Part shown: positions 26,955-36,789 of the stretch, one piece after another | How positions within the stretch are numbered: position 1 is the first letter of the stretch | Layout: the number at the start of each line of letters is the position of its first letter | Assembly: GCA_019218445.1 (NCBI GenBank) | Contig: JAHUUM010000022.1 | Coordinates: 1 to 36,849 of the forward strand | Direction: 5' to 3' | DNA from: Weeksellaceae bacterium TAE3-ERU29 | GTDB lineage: Bacteria > Bacteroidota > Bacteroidia > Flavobacteriales > Weeksellaceae | Length of the DNA: 36,849 nucleotides | Notes under the pieces: model-generated | The model's database searches: none | What the model was told of the DNA's origin: nothing | What the model saw: the letters and a program-made list of their open reading frames with translations, nothing else | Translations under genes and position numbers: made by a program

Positions 26955-27935
26955 CTATTTTTTTATTCCTAAGCATTTTAGTCCATTAACTGTTGCAATA
27001 TCAGATAATTTCTCAACATCGTAATAGTGACAAGATTCTAACATTACACGTAACTCTGTCCATAAATTTCCGTCGGAGAAAGGTTTATAAATATCATTAA
27101 TATTATCTGTTCCAAAAGAAACGTTTATTCCGTGAGGAATCATTTCATCTACCGGAGTTACAGAGTTATGACTTGGAGCTAAACGTTCAGTTCTATTATG
27201 GTCTATCCATGCTGTCGGACAAGAGATAACACTCATTTGTGCTTCATTAATTAGATCATATAGCTCATATCTATACTTTTTAGGGTGGGCCGCAACAGAG
27301 ATAGAGTGAACAGCACTCACTTTTCCTTGTAAACCATATTCTATAGTTTTTCTAGCTAAAAGCTCAGTTTCTTTTTCCTCATCAGTATTAAATTGATCAA
27401 CATGAACATGAACTAATTTATTTTTAGCTCTCGCTGTTTCCATCAAAACATCTAAATGTTCCTCTTCTCGTCCAAAATCTTTTGCAGGAAGTCCACCTAT
27501 AATATCCACAAAATCAGAAGAAATATCAAACCATTCTCTGGCTTTAGGGTCTATAACACCTTTCAGCACTTGGTTTGCCCATCGGATCTCAATGTCTTTT
27601 CCATATTTATCCATAATTCTTTGAGCTGCTTTAATGCTACGATCTTCTATCACTTCATCAGCATCTATAAAAGATCCAACAGCTTGCGTTCCTTGCTCTA
27701 AAAAATAGTCTAAAGCCCGAGCCATCCTATCATAAATGACATCTACTGTAGAATTTTTCTTCATTTCATCTACTAAGTGCCATTTTTCTTTAAGATAAGA
27801 ATTAGTAAATGAAAAAGAATCTTTTTGTAGGGAATATGCCCTATCTAAATGTGCGTGACAATTTACCCAACCACCTTTTTCTTTTATTTTTTCAATAACG
27901 GCGTCTTTTGGGTCGAAATGTTGTAAAGTACTCAT
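26955..27935 (-). CDS. amidohydrolase, cytosine-deaminase-like
   Basis: Metal-dependent hydrolase of the amidohydrolase superfamily, 326 residues. The metal-binding motif of beta-strand 1 is WVNCHAHLDRAYS (His27 and His29). Later metal or catalytic positions are HVHVDQFN (strand 5), SAVHSIS (strand 6) and SFGTDNIND with the catalytic Asp of strand 8. The conserved SCPTAWIDHNRT resembles the CodA-type subgroup. The N-terminal beta-sandwich domain typical of many amidohydrolases is very short here, so substrate assignment is uncertain. Cytosine or another cyclic amide or aminopyrimidine are candidates. It has a clear promoter of its own. The name cytosine deaminase should be treated as provisional. 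Confidence 0.75.
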   Translation of the reverse strand: MSTLQHFDPKDAVIEKIKEKGGWVNCHAHLDRAYSLQKDSFSFTNSYLKEKWHLVDEMKKNSTVDVIYDRMARALDYFLEQGTQAVGSFIDADEVIEDRSIKAAQRIMDKYGKDIEIRWANQVLKGVIDPKAREWFDISSDFVDIIGGLPAKDFGREEEHLDVLMETARAKNKLVHVHVDQFNTDEEKETELLARKTIEYGLQGKVSAVHSISVAAHPKKYRYELYDLINEAQMSVISCPTAWIDHNRTERLAPSHNSVTPVDEMIPHGINVSFGTDNINDIYKPFSDGNLWTELRVMLESCHYYDVEKLSDIATVNGLKCLGIKK

Positions 27936-27958
27936 TAAAAGTTTAATTTGAAGTTTCG

Positions 27959-27989
27959 CAAAACTATAATATTTTTATCTCTTATCAAA
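27959..27989 (-). promoter_or_regulatory. promoter of the amidohydrolase gene
   Basis: On the minus strand TTTG (27989-27986), a 19-nt spacer and TAGTTTTG (27966-27959) match both halves of the Bacteroidota promoter. The start codon is 23 nt downstream. The rest of the 314-bp gap 27936-28249 holds only the divergent fabG promoter. Confidence 0.85.
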
Positions 27990-28197
27990 AAGTTAGAGTA
28001 TAAAATTAGAATTTTATCTATCTCTATATTATAGTTATTTCGCTAAAATTTCAATATTTAAAGAAATATTAAAATCTAAATTTACTTTTTTTTCACTTAT
28101 TTTATTATTGTTAAAATAAATGTCTTAGAATAAAAATGTCCATAATTTACGGATACTCAGATTTTATTATTTATTAACTAATAAATCTATCCTTTCA

Positions 28198-28229
28198 CTT
28201 GTAGAAATTAAGGAACTTTATTAGCTTTG
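28198..28229 (+). promoter_or_regulatory. promoter of fabG
   Basis: CTTG (28198-28201), a 20-nt spacer and TAGCTTTG (28222-28229). The -10 matches TAnnTTTG exactly and ends 20 nt before the ATG. Confidence 0.75.
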
Positions 28230-28249
28230 GGAAAATCAAATTATAAAAA

Positions 28250-28987
28250 ATGGAATTATTAAAAGGTAAAGTAGCAATTGTTACAGGAGCCACAAGAGGA
28301 ATAGGAAAAGGAATCTTAGAAAAATTTGTAGAAAACGGTGCAAAAGTAGCATTTACCTATGCTTCATCGGCGAATGCTGCTAAGGAATTAGAAGAAAAAT
28401 ACGGAGAAAATGTAAAAGGATTTCAATCGGATGCTTCTGATTTTGATGCCGCTCAAAATTTAATAAACGAAGTTTTAAATCTATTTGGCAAAATTGATAT
28501 TTTAGTTAATAATGCCGGTATCACAAAAGATAGTTTATTAATGAGAATGAGCTTTGAGGACTGGCAAAAAGTAATTCAAGTAAATTTAGACTCTGCATTT
28601 AATTTAACTAAGGCGGCTATGATGCCTATGATGAAACAACGCAAAGGCTCAATTATAAATATGAGCTCTGTTGTAGGGCTACAAGGAAATGCAGGACAAA
28701 CAAACTATGCAGCTTCCAAAGCTGGACTTTTAGGATTTACAAAATCCGTAGCATTGGAGTTAGGTTCTAGAAATATACGTTGTAATGCAATAGCACCGGG
28801 ATTTATAGAAACTGAAATGACAGATAAGTTATCCGATGAAATAAAAGAACAATGGATAAATAACATACCGCTTAAAAGAGGGGGAAATCCTGAAGATATT
28901 GCAAATGCTTGTTTATATTTAGGATCTGAGTTATCATCTTATGTGACAGGGCAAGTATTAAGTGTTGACGGAGGAATGCATACCTAA
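28250..28987 (+). CDS. fabG: 3-oxoacyl-[acyl-carrier-protein] reductase
   Basis: NADPH-dependent short-chain dehydrogenase that reduces 3-oxoacyl-ACP in fatty-acid elongation, 245 residues, the usual length. The cofactor motif is TGATRGIGKG (residues 12-21) and NNAG is at 87-90. The catalytic set is Asn112, Ser140 (INMSSVVG), Tyr153 and Lys157 (NYAASKAG). The C-terminus has IAPGFIETEMTD and VTGQVLSVDGGMHT, all typical of FabG. It is not next to other fab genes, as it would be in many proteobacteria. The divergent amidohydrolase is unrelated. A role in another SDR reaction is possible but the FabG match is strong. Confidence 0.92.
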   Translation: MELLKGKVAIVTGATRGIGKGILEKFVENGAKVAFTYASSANAAKELEEKYGENVKGFQSDASDFDAAQNLINEVLNLFGKIDILVNNAGITKDSLLMRMSFEDWQKVIQVNLDSAFNLTKAAMMPMMKQRKGSIINMSSVVGLQGNAGQTNYAASKAGLLGFTKSVALELGSRNIRCNAIAPGFIETEMTDKLSDEIKEQWINNIPLKRGGNPEDIANACLYLGSELSSYVTGQVLSVDGGMHT

Positions 28988-29047
28988 AAAATGAATTAAA
29001 ATATATATGATTTATTTTATATTTCAACATAATTTTCATATATAAAA

Positions 29048-29078
29048 CTTGATTAAATCAGAAAAAATTTTATTTTTG
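29048..29078 (+). promoter_or_regulatory. promoter of glgB
   Basis: CTTG (29048-29051), a 19-nt spacer and TATTTTTG (29071-29078), a match to TAnnTTTG. It ends 17 nt before the ATG. Confidence 0.75.
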
Positions 29079-29095
29079 TATAAACATAGATAACC

Positions 29096-31057
29096 ATGCA
29101 TCAATTAAAATTAATAGAGAGTGACCCTGGACTTAAAGATTTTGAAAATCAAATAGTTAATAGAATACAGTGGTATGAAAACACAAAAGAGTATATAGAA
29201 AGGAATTTTGGCTCCCTTGATAGATTTGCCACCGCTCATGAATTCTTTGGTTTTAATTATGATGAAAAGAAGAAAGGCTGGTGGTTTAGAGATTGGCTTC
29301 CTAATGCTCATCAAGTATTTTTAATTGGAGATTTCAATAATTGGGATAGAAATACTCATCCTTTAAAAAGAGGTAATTTTGGTGCATGGGAAATATTTCT
29401 TCCTGACTCTGAGTATGCAGAGAAATTAGTACCCGGTTCAAAAGTTAAAATGCATGTTATTGCAAATAACGGGGCGTTAGATCGGATGCCTGCCTATATT
29501 ACGCAGACAGTACAAAATGAGGACAAAAGTTTTGATGGAATTTTCTCCGGAAAAAACACTTATGAATGGAAAGATAGTAAATTTGATATAAATAAAATAT
29601 CGAATCCTCTTGTCTATGAAGCCCATATAGGAATGGCAACCGAAGAGGGAAAAGTGGGGAGCTATAATGAATTTACAGAGTTTATGATTCCTAAGATTAA
29701 GAAATTAGGATATAATATAATTCAATTAATGGCTGTGCAAGAGCATCCGTATTATGGTTCTTTTGGCTATCAAGTATCTAATTTTTATGCTCCTTCTTCT
29801 CGGTATGGAACACCAAATGAATTAAAAAACTTAATAGATGTAGCACATCAAAATGGAATTGCTGTAATTCTGGATGTAGTACACAGTCACTCCGTAAAAA
29901 ACAGAGATGAAGGACTGTCCGAATTAGATGGTTCAGAATTATATTTTAATGGTTGGCATCCTGATTGGGATTCTCGTTTATTTGATTATGCAAAAATAGA
30001 AGTCAAGAGATTTTTAGCATCTAATTTAAAATACTGGATTCAAAACTTCCATTTTGATGGTTTTAGATTTGATGGTGTTACGAGTATGCTATATCACCAT
30101 TTTGGCCATGTTAATTTTGATCATTATAGTAAATATTTTCATGATACAAATAACGATGCTATAATTTATCTTCAATTAGCAAATGAATTAATACATAACT
30201 TAAAACCGGGGATTATAAGTATTTGTGAGGATATGAGTGGTATGCCAGGAGCTTGTAGACCTGTAAGTGAGGGAGGTTTGGGGTTTGATTTTAGATTAGC
30301 TATGGGAATACCGGATTTCTGGTTCGATACTTTGGAACATAAGGCTGATGAAGAGTGGAATATGGGAGAACTTTATTGGGCATTGGTTAACAGAAGACAA
30401 ACTGAAAAAACTATAGCTTATGTGGAAAGTCATGACCAAGCTTTGGTAGGAGATAAAACTTTAGCTTTTTGGTTAATGGATAAGGACATGTATGAAAATA
30501 TGAGTATTTTCACAGAAAGTATTGTGGTAGATAGAGGAATAGCTCTCCATAAAATGATACGATTAGTAACAGCTACTTTAGGAGGAGAAGGGTATATGAC
30601 TTTTATGGGAAATGAATTTGGCCACCCTGAATGGGTTGATTTTCCAAGAGAAGGAAATAATTGGTCCTATCATCATGCAAGGAGACAATGGTCTTTAGCA
30701 GAAAAAGAAGATTTAAAATATAAATTTCTAAATTTATTTGATGAAAAAATGGTTCATTTCTTAAAAGAATCAAATATTTTAGAAGCAGGAGACGATTATA
30801 AAATTTATGAAGATAATGAAAAAGGGATATTAGGCTTTACAAAAGCAGGAAGAGTATTCTTATTCAATTTTGGGACAGAAAGTTTTAGTGATTTTTCAAT
30901 AAAAGTTCCATTTAAAAAAGACATGAAAATAGAATTATGTACAGATGATGAAAGTGTAGGAGGATTTGGTAGAGTAGATACTTCTATAAAATATCCTGTA
31001 GTTAACGAAGAACTTAAAATTTATTTACCAAGTAGAACTGCCATAGTTTTAAAATAG
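29096..31057 (+). CDS. glgB: 1,4-alpha-glucan branching enzyme (eukaryotic-type, GH13)
   Basis: Glycogen branching enzyme that cuts alpha-1,4 chains and re-attaches them by alpha-1,6 links, 653 residues. An N-terminal CBM48 domain contains NAHQVFLIGDFNNWDR. The GH13 barrel shows HSHSVKN, the nucleophile Asp326 in FRFDGV, acid/base Glu378 in SICEDMSG, and the third acid Asp447 in YVESHDQALVGD. The length and motifs such as GYQVSNFYAPSSRYGTP and FMGNEFGHPEW resemble the eukaryote-like subfamily (GH13_8) rather than the long E. coli GlgB. No other glg genes are adjacent. It has its own promoter and a terminator 16 nt after the stop. Confidence 0.92.
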   Translation: MHQLKLIESDPGLKDFENQIVNRIQWYENTKEYIERNFGSLDRFATAHEFFGFNYDEKKKGWWFRDWLPNAHQVFLIGDFNNWDRNTHPLKRGNFGAWEIFLPDSEYAEKLVPGSKVKMHVIANNGALDRMPAYITQTVQNEDKSFDGIFSGKNTYEWKDSKFDINKISNPLVYEAHIGMATEEGKVGSYNEFTEFMIPKIKKLGYNIIQLMAVQEHPYYGSFGYQVSNFYAPSSRYGTPNELKNLIDVAHQNGIAVILDVVHSHSVKNRDEGLSELDGSELYFNGWHPDWDSRLFDYAKIEVKRFLASNLKYWIQNFHFDGFRFDGVTSMLYHHFGHVNFDHYSKYFHDTNNDAIIYLQLANELIHNLKPGIISICEDMSGMPGACRPVSEGGLGFDFRLAMGIPDFWFDTLEHKADEEWNMGELYWALVNRRQTEKTIAYVESHDQALVGDKTLAFWLMDKDMYENMSIFTESIVVDRGIALHKMIRLVTATLGGEGYMTFMGNEFGHPEWVDFPREGNNWSYHHARRQWSLAEKEDLKYKFLNLFDEKMVHFLKESNILEAGDDYKIYEDNEKGILGFTKAGRVFLFNFGTESFSDFSIKVPFKKDMKIELCTDDESVGGFGRVDTSIKYPVVNEELKIYLPSRTAIVLK

Positions 31058-31072
31058 TAAAATACGTTAATT

Positions 31073-31108
31073 AAAAAGCCGTCTCAAAACTTATTGAAAC
31101 GGCTTTTT
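31073..31108 (+). terminator. bidirectional intrinsic terminator after glgB
   Basis: AAAAAGCCGTCTCAA and TTGAAACGGCTTTTT form a 15-bp stem with one mismatch, ending in T7. A-runs on the left make it work on the minus strand too, for the deoxynucleoside kinase gene that ends at 31201. Confidence 0.88.
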
Positions 31109-31200
31109 TTAGTGTTTTTTGCTCGTATCCTACAAAAATAGTGTTAAAATATTAAATATCAGAGGGTTTCGCGAATTGGGATACTTTCTTTATGGTGTGT

Positions 31201-31815
31201 TTAAAATAATCCATGTATTTCAGCTTCTATTTTATCTATAATAGAGCCAAGATCTTCCGGATTATTCACAAAATCAATATCATCAATATCAATAATTAAT
31301 AATTTACCTTCTTTGTAAGAACTAATCCAATCTTCATATTTTTCATTTAATTTATTAAGATAATCTATACTGATTGAGCTTTCATATTCACGCCCTCTTA
31401 AATGAATTTGTTTTACAAGTGTAGGGATAGAAGCTTTCAAATAAATTAATAAATCCGGAGCTTCAACAAAAGAATTCATTAATTTAAATACAGTAAGATA
31501 GTTTTCATAATCGCGAGTCATTAATAGTCCCATATCATGTAAATTCTTTGCAAATATATAGGCATCTTCATGAATTGTTCTATCTTGAATAATATTTTTT
31601 CCGCTATCTCTAATCTCTTTTACCTGTTTGAATCTACTTCCTAAAAAATAAATCTGTAGATTAAAAGCCCACTTTTGCATGTCATTATAAAAATCATCTA
31701 AATATGGATTTCTATCTACATCCTCAAACTGAGGTGTCCAATTGAATTTTTCTGATAATAGTTTTGTAAGTGTAGTTTTTCCAGCTCCTATGTTTCCGGC
31801 AATAGCGATATGCAT
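31201..31815 (-). CDS. deoxynucleoside kinase (dGK/dAK family)
   Basis: P-loop kinase that phosphorylates deoxynucleosides for salvage, 204 residues, the usual size of bacterial dNKs. The Walker A motif is at the N-terminus (GNIGAGKTTLTK, residues 7-18). The catalytic region is IIQDRTIHEDAYIFAKN, equivalent to the ERS/DRS motif. The LID region is HLRGREYESSI. Substrate-contact residues around FEDVDRNPYLDDFY fit deoxyadenosine/deoxyguanosine kinases of Firmicutes and flavobacteria. Substrate preference cannot be settled here. It is monocistronic between two terminators. Confidence 0.88.
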   Translation of the reverse strand: MHIAIAGNIGAGKTTLTKLLSEKFNWTPQFEDVDRNPYLDDFYNDMQKWAFNLQIYFLGSRFKQVKEIRDSGKNIIQDRTIHEDAYIFAKNLHDMGLLMTRDYENYLTVFKLMNSFVEAPDLLIYLKASIPTLVKQIHLRGREYESSISIDYLNKLNEKYEDWISSYKEGKLLIIDIDDIDFVNNPEDLGSIIDKIEAEIHGLF

Positions 31816-31883
31816 ATTTTTTAATTTAGTTTAGAGCTGTAAATTTAAACAATGAATTTTAAATTTAAAATTTGTATTAAAAA

Positions 31884-31920
31884 AATAAACCTCATTTACA
31901 CAAATGAGGTTTATTTTTAT
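31884..31920 (-). terminator. intrinsic terminator of the gyrA-TPR operon
   Basis: A perfect 14-bp stem AATAAACCTCATTT/AAATGAGGTTTATT with a 4-nt loop, followed on the minus strand by a T-run. It lies 16 nt after the stop of the TPR gene. Confidence 0.92.
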
Positions 31921-31935
31921 TTATTTTATTTTCTA

Positions 31936-33336
31936 TTAATTTGTAGATAAACTCTCCAATTTTTTCTTCATTTCAAGAAATTTATCATCTTTTCCTAAAA
32001 TATCATAAGTATCTTGTAAAACTTTTATTAAAGTGATATTTTTTGGTTCTAAATTGTATGCTTTCTCTAGATGAGGTAATGCTTCTTGATAAAGAGCTTT
32101 ACGTTTAGCTGCATTCTCATTATATATTTTTTTCTCTTTAGCTGAAGACCCTCTATTCTTATTCATCATCTCTACATACTCCATTTCCGGTTTAATGATA
32201 AATAGTGATAAGTTTAAATAAGCATTTGTCATATTAGGATCTAACTCAATGGCTTTTTCGTAATATTCTCTAATTTTTTCTGGTTCACCATTAGAATCAT
32301 CTAATATTTTACCTAAATTAAAGTAATCTACAGCTGTACCAGTACCACTATCTACTTTTCTCTGAAGAACTCCTATAAACTCATCAACATTTCCTGATTT
32401 ATAATACATACTGGATAATAATTGATTAATATTATCATTATTAGGAAATTTTTCTAATGCTTTTTTAGCTGCTTCAACTCCTTTCTCATAGTCTTCAGTT
32501 TGGTAGTAGCCATAAACTAAGTAATTATATAACTCTTCTTCTAAAGACTTAGATTGTTCTACTTTAGGATCTCTGGCTAATCCTATTTTTACCTGATTAT
32601 CCATTTCTTTTTTAGTTCTGAAAGCAACTCTATCTCCAGTAGCTATACTTACTGCTGTATAACTGGTTTGTACCCCGTCAAAGTCTCTATCAGCTAAAAA
32701 TTGTAACTTTCTTACACCATCCTTTTTTAATTTATCTGTTTGCAAACCGGCAAGTGCTGCATAATATAGATATAATTTATTTTCATTTCCTAAAGCTCTA
32801 GATAAACCATAAGTTTCTCCAAATTTACGAGATGCTGTTTCGTAGTCCTTTTTATCAAAAGCTTGACTTGCAGCTTGTAAAGCATCACTCGCTTTTTGTG
32901 TTAAGTCAGGTAAAACTTTATTTAAATAATTTGCACTTGGATTTTTTCTTTTGATTTTTGAATAGTTACCTTTTTCCACAGCTTTTTCTGCCAAACTCTG
33001 ATATAGGTAATATTCTACTTTTCCTGTATCTCTATTTTTAGTTTCAAAATAAGGCTTAGTTTCTGCTCTGCTTAATTGAGAGTAGAAATTAGAAGCTTTA
33101 TTCATATCACCTCTTTTTTCAGCAGCTTGTCCTGCGATATAGCAAAGCTGAGCTATTGCCGAAGGTTCTATTGTTGGATTTTCCTTTAATAAAGCCAAAG
33201 CTTGATCTGCGTATTCTATAGTAGCTTTAAAATCATTATTTTTAAAGGCATTATTAGCGGCATCTATTTCAGCTTGTTGAGCAAATAGTGAAAGCGAAAA
33301 AAATGCGAAACCTAAACTTAATGTTAACTTTTTCAT
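31936..33336 (-). CDS. secreted tetratricopeptide-repeat protein
   Basis: A 466-residue protein with a Sec signal peptide (MKKLTLSLGFAFFSLSLFAQQ). The mature part is all-helical with several TPR units. Clear ones are AAKKALEKFPNNDNINQLLS, a unit around VDYFNLGKILDDSNGEPEKI, and YYEKAIELDPNMTNAYLNLS, followed by a last unit (PHLEKAYNLEPKNITLIKVL). TPRs form protein-binding scaffolds, so a periplasmic or outer-membrane-associated role in a complex is likely. It starts 3 nt after the gyrA stop and shares its transcript. Similar gyrA-TPR gene pairs are common in flavobacteria. No enzymatic domain is seen. Confidence 0.8.
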   Translation of the reverse strand: MKKLTLSLGFAFFSLSLFAQQAEIDAANNAFKNNDFKATIEYADQALALLKENPTIEPSAIAQLCYIAGQAAEKRGDMNKASNFYSQLSRAETKPYFETKNRDTGKVEYYLYQSLAEKAVEKGNYSKIKRKNPSANYLNKVLPDLTQKASDALQAASQAFDKKDYETASRKFGETYGLSRALGNENKLYLYYAALAGLQTDKLKKDGVRKLQFLADRDFDGVQTSYTAVSIATGDRVAFRTKKEMDNQVKIGLARDPKVEQSKSLEEELYNYLVYGYYQTEDYEKGVEAAKKALEKFPNNDNINQLLSSMYYKSGNVDEFIGVLQRKVDSGTGTAVDYFNLGKILDDSNGEPEKIREYYEKAIELDPNMTNAYLNLSLFIIKPEMEYVEMMNKNRGSSAKEKKIYNENAAKRKALYQEALPHLEKAYNLEPKNITLIKVLQDTYDILGKDDKFLEMKKKLESLSTN

Positions 33337-33339
33337 AAT

Positions 33340-35871
33340 TTATTCTTCTTCGTTTTTGGTTATTTGTGTTATATTATCTTCAGAATCGTTATTATCCGTA
33401 ATTTCATCTTCTAATTCTTCATCCTCTTCAATCTCTACTTTAGCAACTGCGGCAATTTCATCATCCTTTTTAAGGTTAATTAATTTAACTCCTTGTGTTG
33501 CACGTCCCATAACTCTTAGTTCAGAAACAGAAGTTCTTATCGTAACTCCGGATTTATTAATAATCATTAAATCATTCTCATCATTTACATTTTTGAGAGC
33601 AATTAAATTACCTGTTTTTTCGGTAATATTTAATGTGATTACTCCTTTTCCTCCACGATTAGTTATTCTATAATCTTCTACGCCGGTACGTTTTCCGTAA
33701 CCTTTTTCTGAAACAACTAAAATCGTATCATTTTCTAAATCTGTTACAACAACCATTCCAATTGCCTCATCTCCTTTGTCTAAGCGAATTCCACGTACTC
33801 CGGATGCTGTTCTTCCCATTGGTCTTACAGCCTCTTCGTCAAAACGGATAGCTTTTCCACCTTTAGCTGCAATCATAATTTGGCTACTACCATCAGTAAG
33901 TTTAGCTTCTAATAATTCATCATCATCTTTAATGGTGATTGCATTAATTCCGTTAGCTCTCGGACGAGAATAAGATTCTAAAGAAGTTTTTTTGATTTGT
34001 CCGTTTTTTGTAAGCATTACGACATATCTGCTATTCACATATTCTTCATCCATTAAATCGTGGGTGCGAATATATGCTCTTACTTTATCATCAGGGTCAA
34101 TACTAATTAAATTCTGAATTGCTCTACCTTTTGAGGTTTTAGAACCTTCCGGAATCTCAAAAACTCTTAGCCAGAAACAACGTCCTTTTTCTGTAAAGAA
34201 TAACATATATTGGTGGTTAGAAGCCACAACCATATATTCTAAGAAATCACCGTCTCTGGAAGTTGCTCCACGATTTCCTACACCACCTCTGGATTGAGCT
34301 TTATATTCTGAAAGAGAAGTACGTTTTATATATCCTAAATGGGAAATTGTTAATACCATTTTCTCATCCGGAATAATATCCTCAATACTCATTTCTCCAC
34401 CGGCATAATTAATATCTGTTCTACGCTCATCTCCGTATTTAGCTTTGATTTCAATCATTTCATCTTTAATGATTTTATATCTAAGTTCTACATTGGAAAG
34501 AATATTTTCTAAGCGTTTAATTTCTTTCATGATTTCCTCGTACTCAGCTTTTATTTTGTCAAGCTCCATTCCTGTTAAACGAGCCAAACGCAGATCTAAT
34601 ATCGCCTGAGCCTGAATTTCACTTAGTTCAAATTCTGCAATTAAGCCTTCTTTTGCAATTTGAGGATTATCACTATGTCTTATAATATGAATAGCTTTAT
34701 CTAAAGTGTCTTCTGAAGCAATAACCTTCATAAAACCTTCTAAGATATGTGCTCTTTCTGTAGCTTTTTTAAGTTCGTATACGGTACGGCGAACAACAAC
34801 ATCGTGTCTGTGTTCTACGAAATATTTTATTAAATCTTTTAAATTTAATTGTTCCGGTCTTCCGTTTACAAGTGCAATGTTATTTACACTAAAAGAAGTT
34901 TGTAATTGAGTGTACTTAAATAATTTATTAAGTACAATATTAGGAATTGCATCATTTTTAAGAACATAAACAATACGCATTCCTTTTCTATCAGACTCAT
35001 CTCTGATTTCAGCAATACCATCCATTTTACCATCGCGAACTAAATCTGCGGTGGCTTTAATCATATTTGCTTTATTTACCTGATAAGGAATTTCATTTAC
35101 AATAATACATTCTCTACCATGTACTTCTTCAAAATGAGTTTTAGCTCTTAATACAATTCTTCCTCTACCTGTTTCAAAGGCATCTTTCACTCCGGAATAT
35201 CCGTAGATAGTTCCTCCCGTTGGGAAGTCAGGAGCTTTTATATGTTGAGCCAGTTCATCTATTGTGATTTCATTATTATCTATATAAGCACAAATTCCGT
35301 CTATAACTTCTGATAGGTTATGTGGAGCCATATTGGTTGCCATACCTACCGCAATCCCTGATGCACCATTTACTAATAAGTTAGGAATTCTTGTAGGGAG
35401 AACCGTTGGTTCGTATAATGTATCATCAAAGTTTAGACGTAAATCTACTGTTTCTTTATCGATATCAGAAAGCATTTCTTCTGATATTTTTTGCATTTTA
35501 GCCTCGGTATAACGCATTGCCGCGGGTGGATCTCCATCTACAGATCCAAAGTTACCTTGTCCGTCTACTAACATATATCGCATAGACCACTCTTGAGCCA
35601 TACGCACCATAGTGTCATAAACAGATGAGTCACCATGTGGGTGAAATTTACCCATTACCTCACCAACCACACGGGCAGATTTTTTATAGCCACGATTAGA
35701 GAGTAGTCCCATTTCGTTCATACCAAAAAGCACACGACGGTGTACGGGTTTTAAACCGTCCCTAACATCGGGTAGAGCACGAGATACAATCACAGACATA
35801 GAGTAATCTATGTAAGCTGATTTCATTTCATCCTCAATATTGATAGGAATTAAATTTTCTCCTTCTGTCAT
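33340..35871 (-). CDS. gyrA: DNA gyrase subunit A
   Basis: Breakage-reunion subunit of type II topoisomerase, 843 residues. The N-terminal domain has the catalytic Tyr121 in [10 protein letters not shown]. The quinolone-determining region [17 protein letters not shown] shows Ser82 and Asp86, which correspond to E. coli Ser83 and Asp87, so the usual resistance substitutions are absent. The coiled-coil and tower region follows. The C-terminal domain begins after the GyrA box at 526-532 (QSRGGVG), which tells gyrase from topoisomerase IV (ParC). The C-terminal tail is strongly acidic. It leads a two-gene operon with the TPR gene. Confidence 0.96.
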   Translation of the reverse strand: MTEGENLIPINIEDEMKSAYIDYSMSVIVSRALPDVRDGLKPVHRRVLFGMNEMGLLSNRGYKKSARVVGEVMGKFHPHGDSSVYDTMVRMAQEWSMRYMLVDGQGNFGSVDGDPPAAMRYTEAKMQKISEEMLSDIDKETVDLRLNFDDTLYEPTVLPTRIPNLLVNGASGIAVGMATNMAPHNLSEVIDGICAYIDNNEITIDELAQHIKAPDFPTGGTIYGYSGVKDAFETGRGRIVLRAKTHFEEVHGRECIIVNEIPYQVNKANMIKATADLVRDGKMDGIAEIRDESDRKGMRIVYVLKNDAIPNIVLNKLFKYTQLQTSFSVNNIALVNGRPEQLNLKDLIKYFVEHRHDVVVRRTVYELKKATERAHILEGFMKVIASEDTLDKAIHIIRHSDNPQIAKEGLIAEFELSEIQAQAILDLRLARLTGMELDKIKAEYEEIMKEIKRLENILSNVELRYKIIKDEMIEIKAKYGDERRTDINYAGGEMSIEDIIPDEKMVLTISHLGYIKRTSLSEYKAQSRGGVGNRGATSRDGDFLEYMVVASNHQYMLFFTEKGRCFWLRVFEIPEGSKTSKGRAIQNLISIDPDDKVRAYIRTHDLMDEEYVNSRYVVMLTKNGQIKKTSLESYSRPRANGINAITIKDDDELLEAKLTDGSSQIMIAAKGGKAIRFDEEAVRPMGRTASGVRGIRLDKGDEAIGMVVVTDLENDTILVVSEKGYGKRTGVEDYRITNRGGKGVITLNITEKTGNLIALKNVNDENDLMIINKSGVTIRTSVSELRVMGRATQGVKLINLKKDDEIAAVAKVEIEEDEELEDEITDNNDSEDNITQITKNEEE

Positions 35872-36033
35872 ATATTTAAATTTTCAATATAATTAGCTAA
35901 GATACGATAATTTGAGTGCTTAAAAAAATATATAAAAATGTTTTTTGTAATTGATGTTAGAATCGATTTTTGCTTTGTTAAAAAAATGTTAAAGTAAGTA
36001 ATGATTAGATTTTCTTAAGAAGTAATGATTGCT

Positions 36034-36041
36034 TAGTTTTG
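36034..36041 (+). promoter_or_regulatory. -10 element of the 36052 gene
   Basis: TAGTTTTG, a full match to TAnnTTTG, ends 10 nt before the first ATG. The -33 position 19 nt upstream reads TTTC. With a transcription start a few bases downstream, the leader would be very short, so the second ATG at 36058 is a reasonable alternative start. Confidence 0.55.
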
Positions 36042-36051
36042 TATAAAACTA

Positions 36052-36765
36052 ATGACTATGTATACAAAAGAATTTAAAGAATTTGTGAAAAATGGAATAA
36101 ATAAATATTTTATTGGAACGGGAAATCCTAATTCAAATATTTTATTAATTGGAAAAGAATCTGCTATTTCTAAAGATGATGTAAATTCTCAAGAATGGTA
36201 TAAAAAGAATGCAAGTGAATGGGCTAACCATATAAAAAATAATACTTGTGAGGTTTTAAGCTATGAGGTAACAGAAGATCATATATTTAGAAAAGAGAAA
36301 AGTTGGGGTAAAAACACATGGAGTAAGTATCAGATGCTATCGGATTTTATTTTTAATAAAGAGAAAAAGCCTAATTATATAGATTTCTTAGAAAATATAT
36401 TTACAACAGAGATTAATGATGCTCCGAGCAAGAAGACATCAATAGCAAATAAAGAGGGGTTAAATGAAAGAAAACTACTATTTAAGAATTCAGACTTTAT
36501 TCAACATTTTCCAGTAGTGGTATTAGCTTGCTCTGATTATATAAAAAATAATGATAAAGTTCGAGAAATTGATGATGTGTTTGGAGTGAAGTTCTATAAA
36601 GAAAAAATTTATACTGAAAAAAATAAATTCTTTCTGCATTATAATGATGATAAAACTAAACTAGTAATACATACACGACAGTTAAGCAGCAATGTGAAAA
36701 ATGATTTACTAGAAGATATGGCGAAGATTATTAGACAGCATTTAATGTCTTTAGAGTTATTTTAG
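36052..36765 (+). CDS. protein of unknown function
   Basis: A 237-residue cytosolic protein that I do not recognise with confidence. Early residues include FIGTGNPNSNILLIGKESA, a strand-turn pattern also seen in uracil-DNA-glycosylase-like folds. Later come WGKNTWSKYQMLSDFIF, NDAPSKKTS, VVVLACSDYI, and HTRQLSSNVKNDLLEDM near the end, where the His could be a conserved active-site residue in a hydrolase of that fold. This resemblance is only an impression. There is no signal peptide or membrane helix. It stands alone, divergent from gyrA and 24 nt from the end of an IS982 copy. The start is 36052 or 36058. Confidence 0.55.
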   Translation: MTMYTKEFKEFVKNGINKYFIGTGNPNSNILLIGKESAISKDDVNSQEWYKKNASEWANHIKNNTCEVLSYEVTEDHIFRKEKSWGKNTWSKYQMLSDFIFNKEKKPNYIDFLENIFTTEINDAPSKKTSIANKEGLNERKLLFKNSDFIQHFPVVVLACSDYIKNNDKVREIDDVFGVKFYKEKIYTEKNKFFLHYNDDKTKLVIHTRQLSSNVKNDLLEDMAKIIRQHLMSLELF

Positions 36766-36789
36766 TTATGTGTGATAATATAATATATT

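Noticed and set aside
33340-35871. Topoisomerase IV subunit (ParC) instead of GyrA
   Set aside because: A complete GyrA box (QSRGGVG) and the overall motifs favour gyrase. QRDR positions are wild type, so no resistance claim is made.
35872-36051. Clear gyrA promoter
   Set aside because: Only TATCTTAG-like sequence with a poor upstream half is visible on the minus strand, too weak to list.
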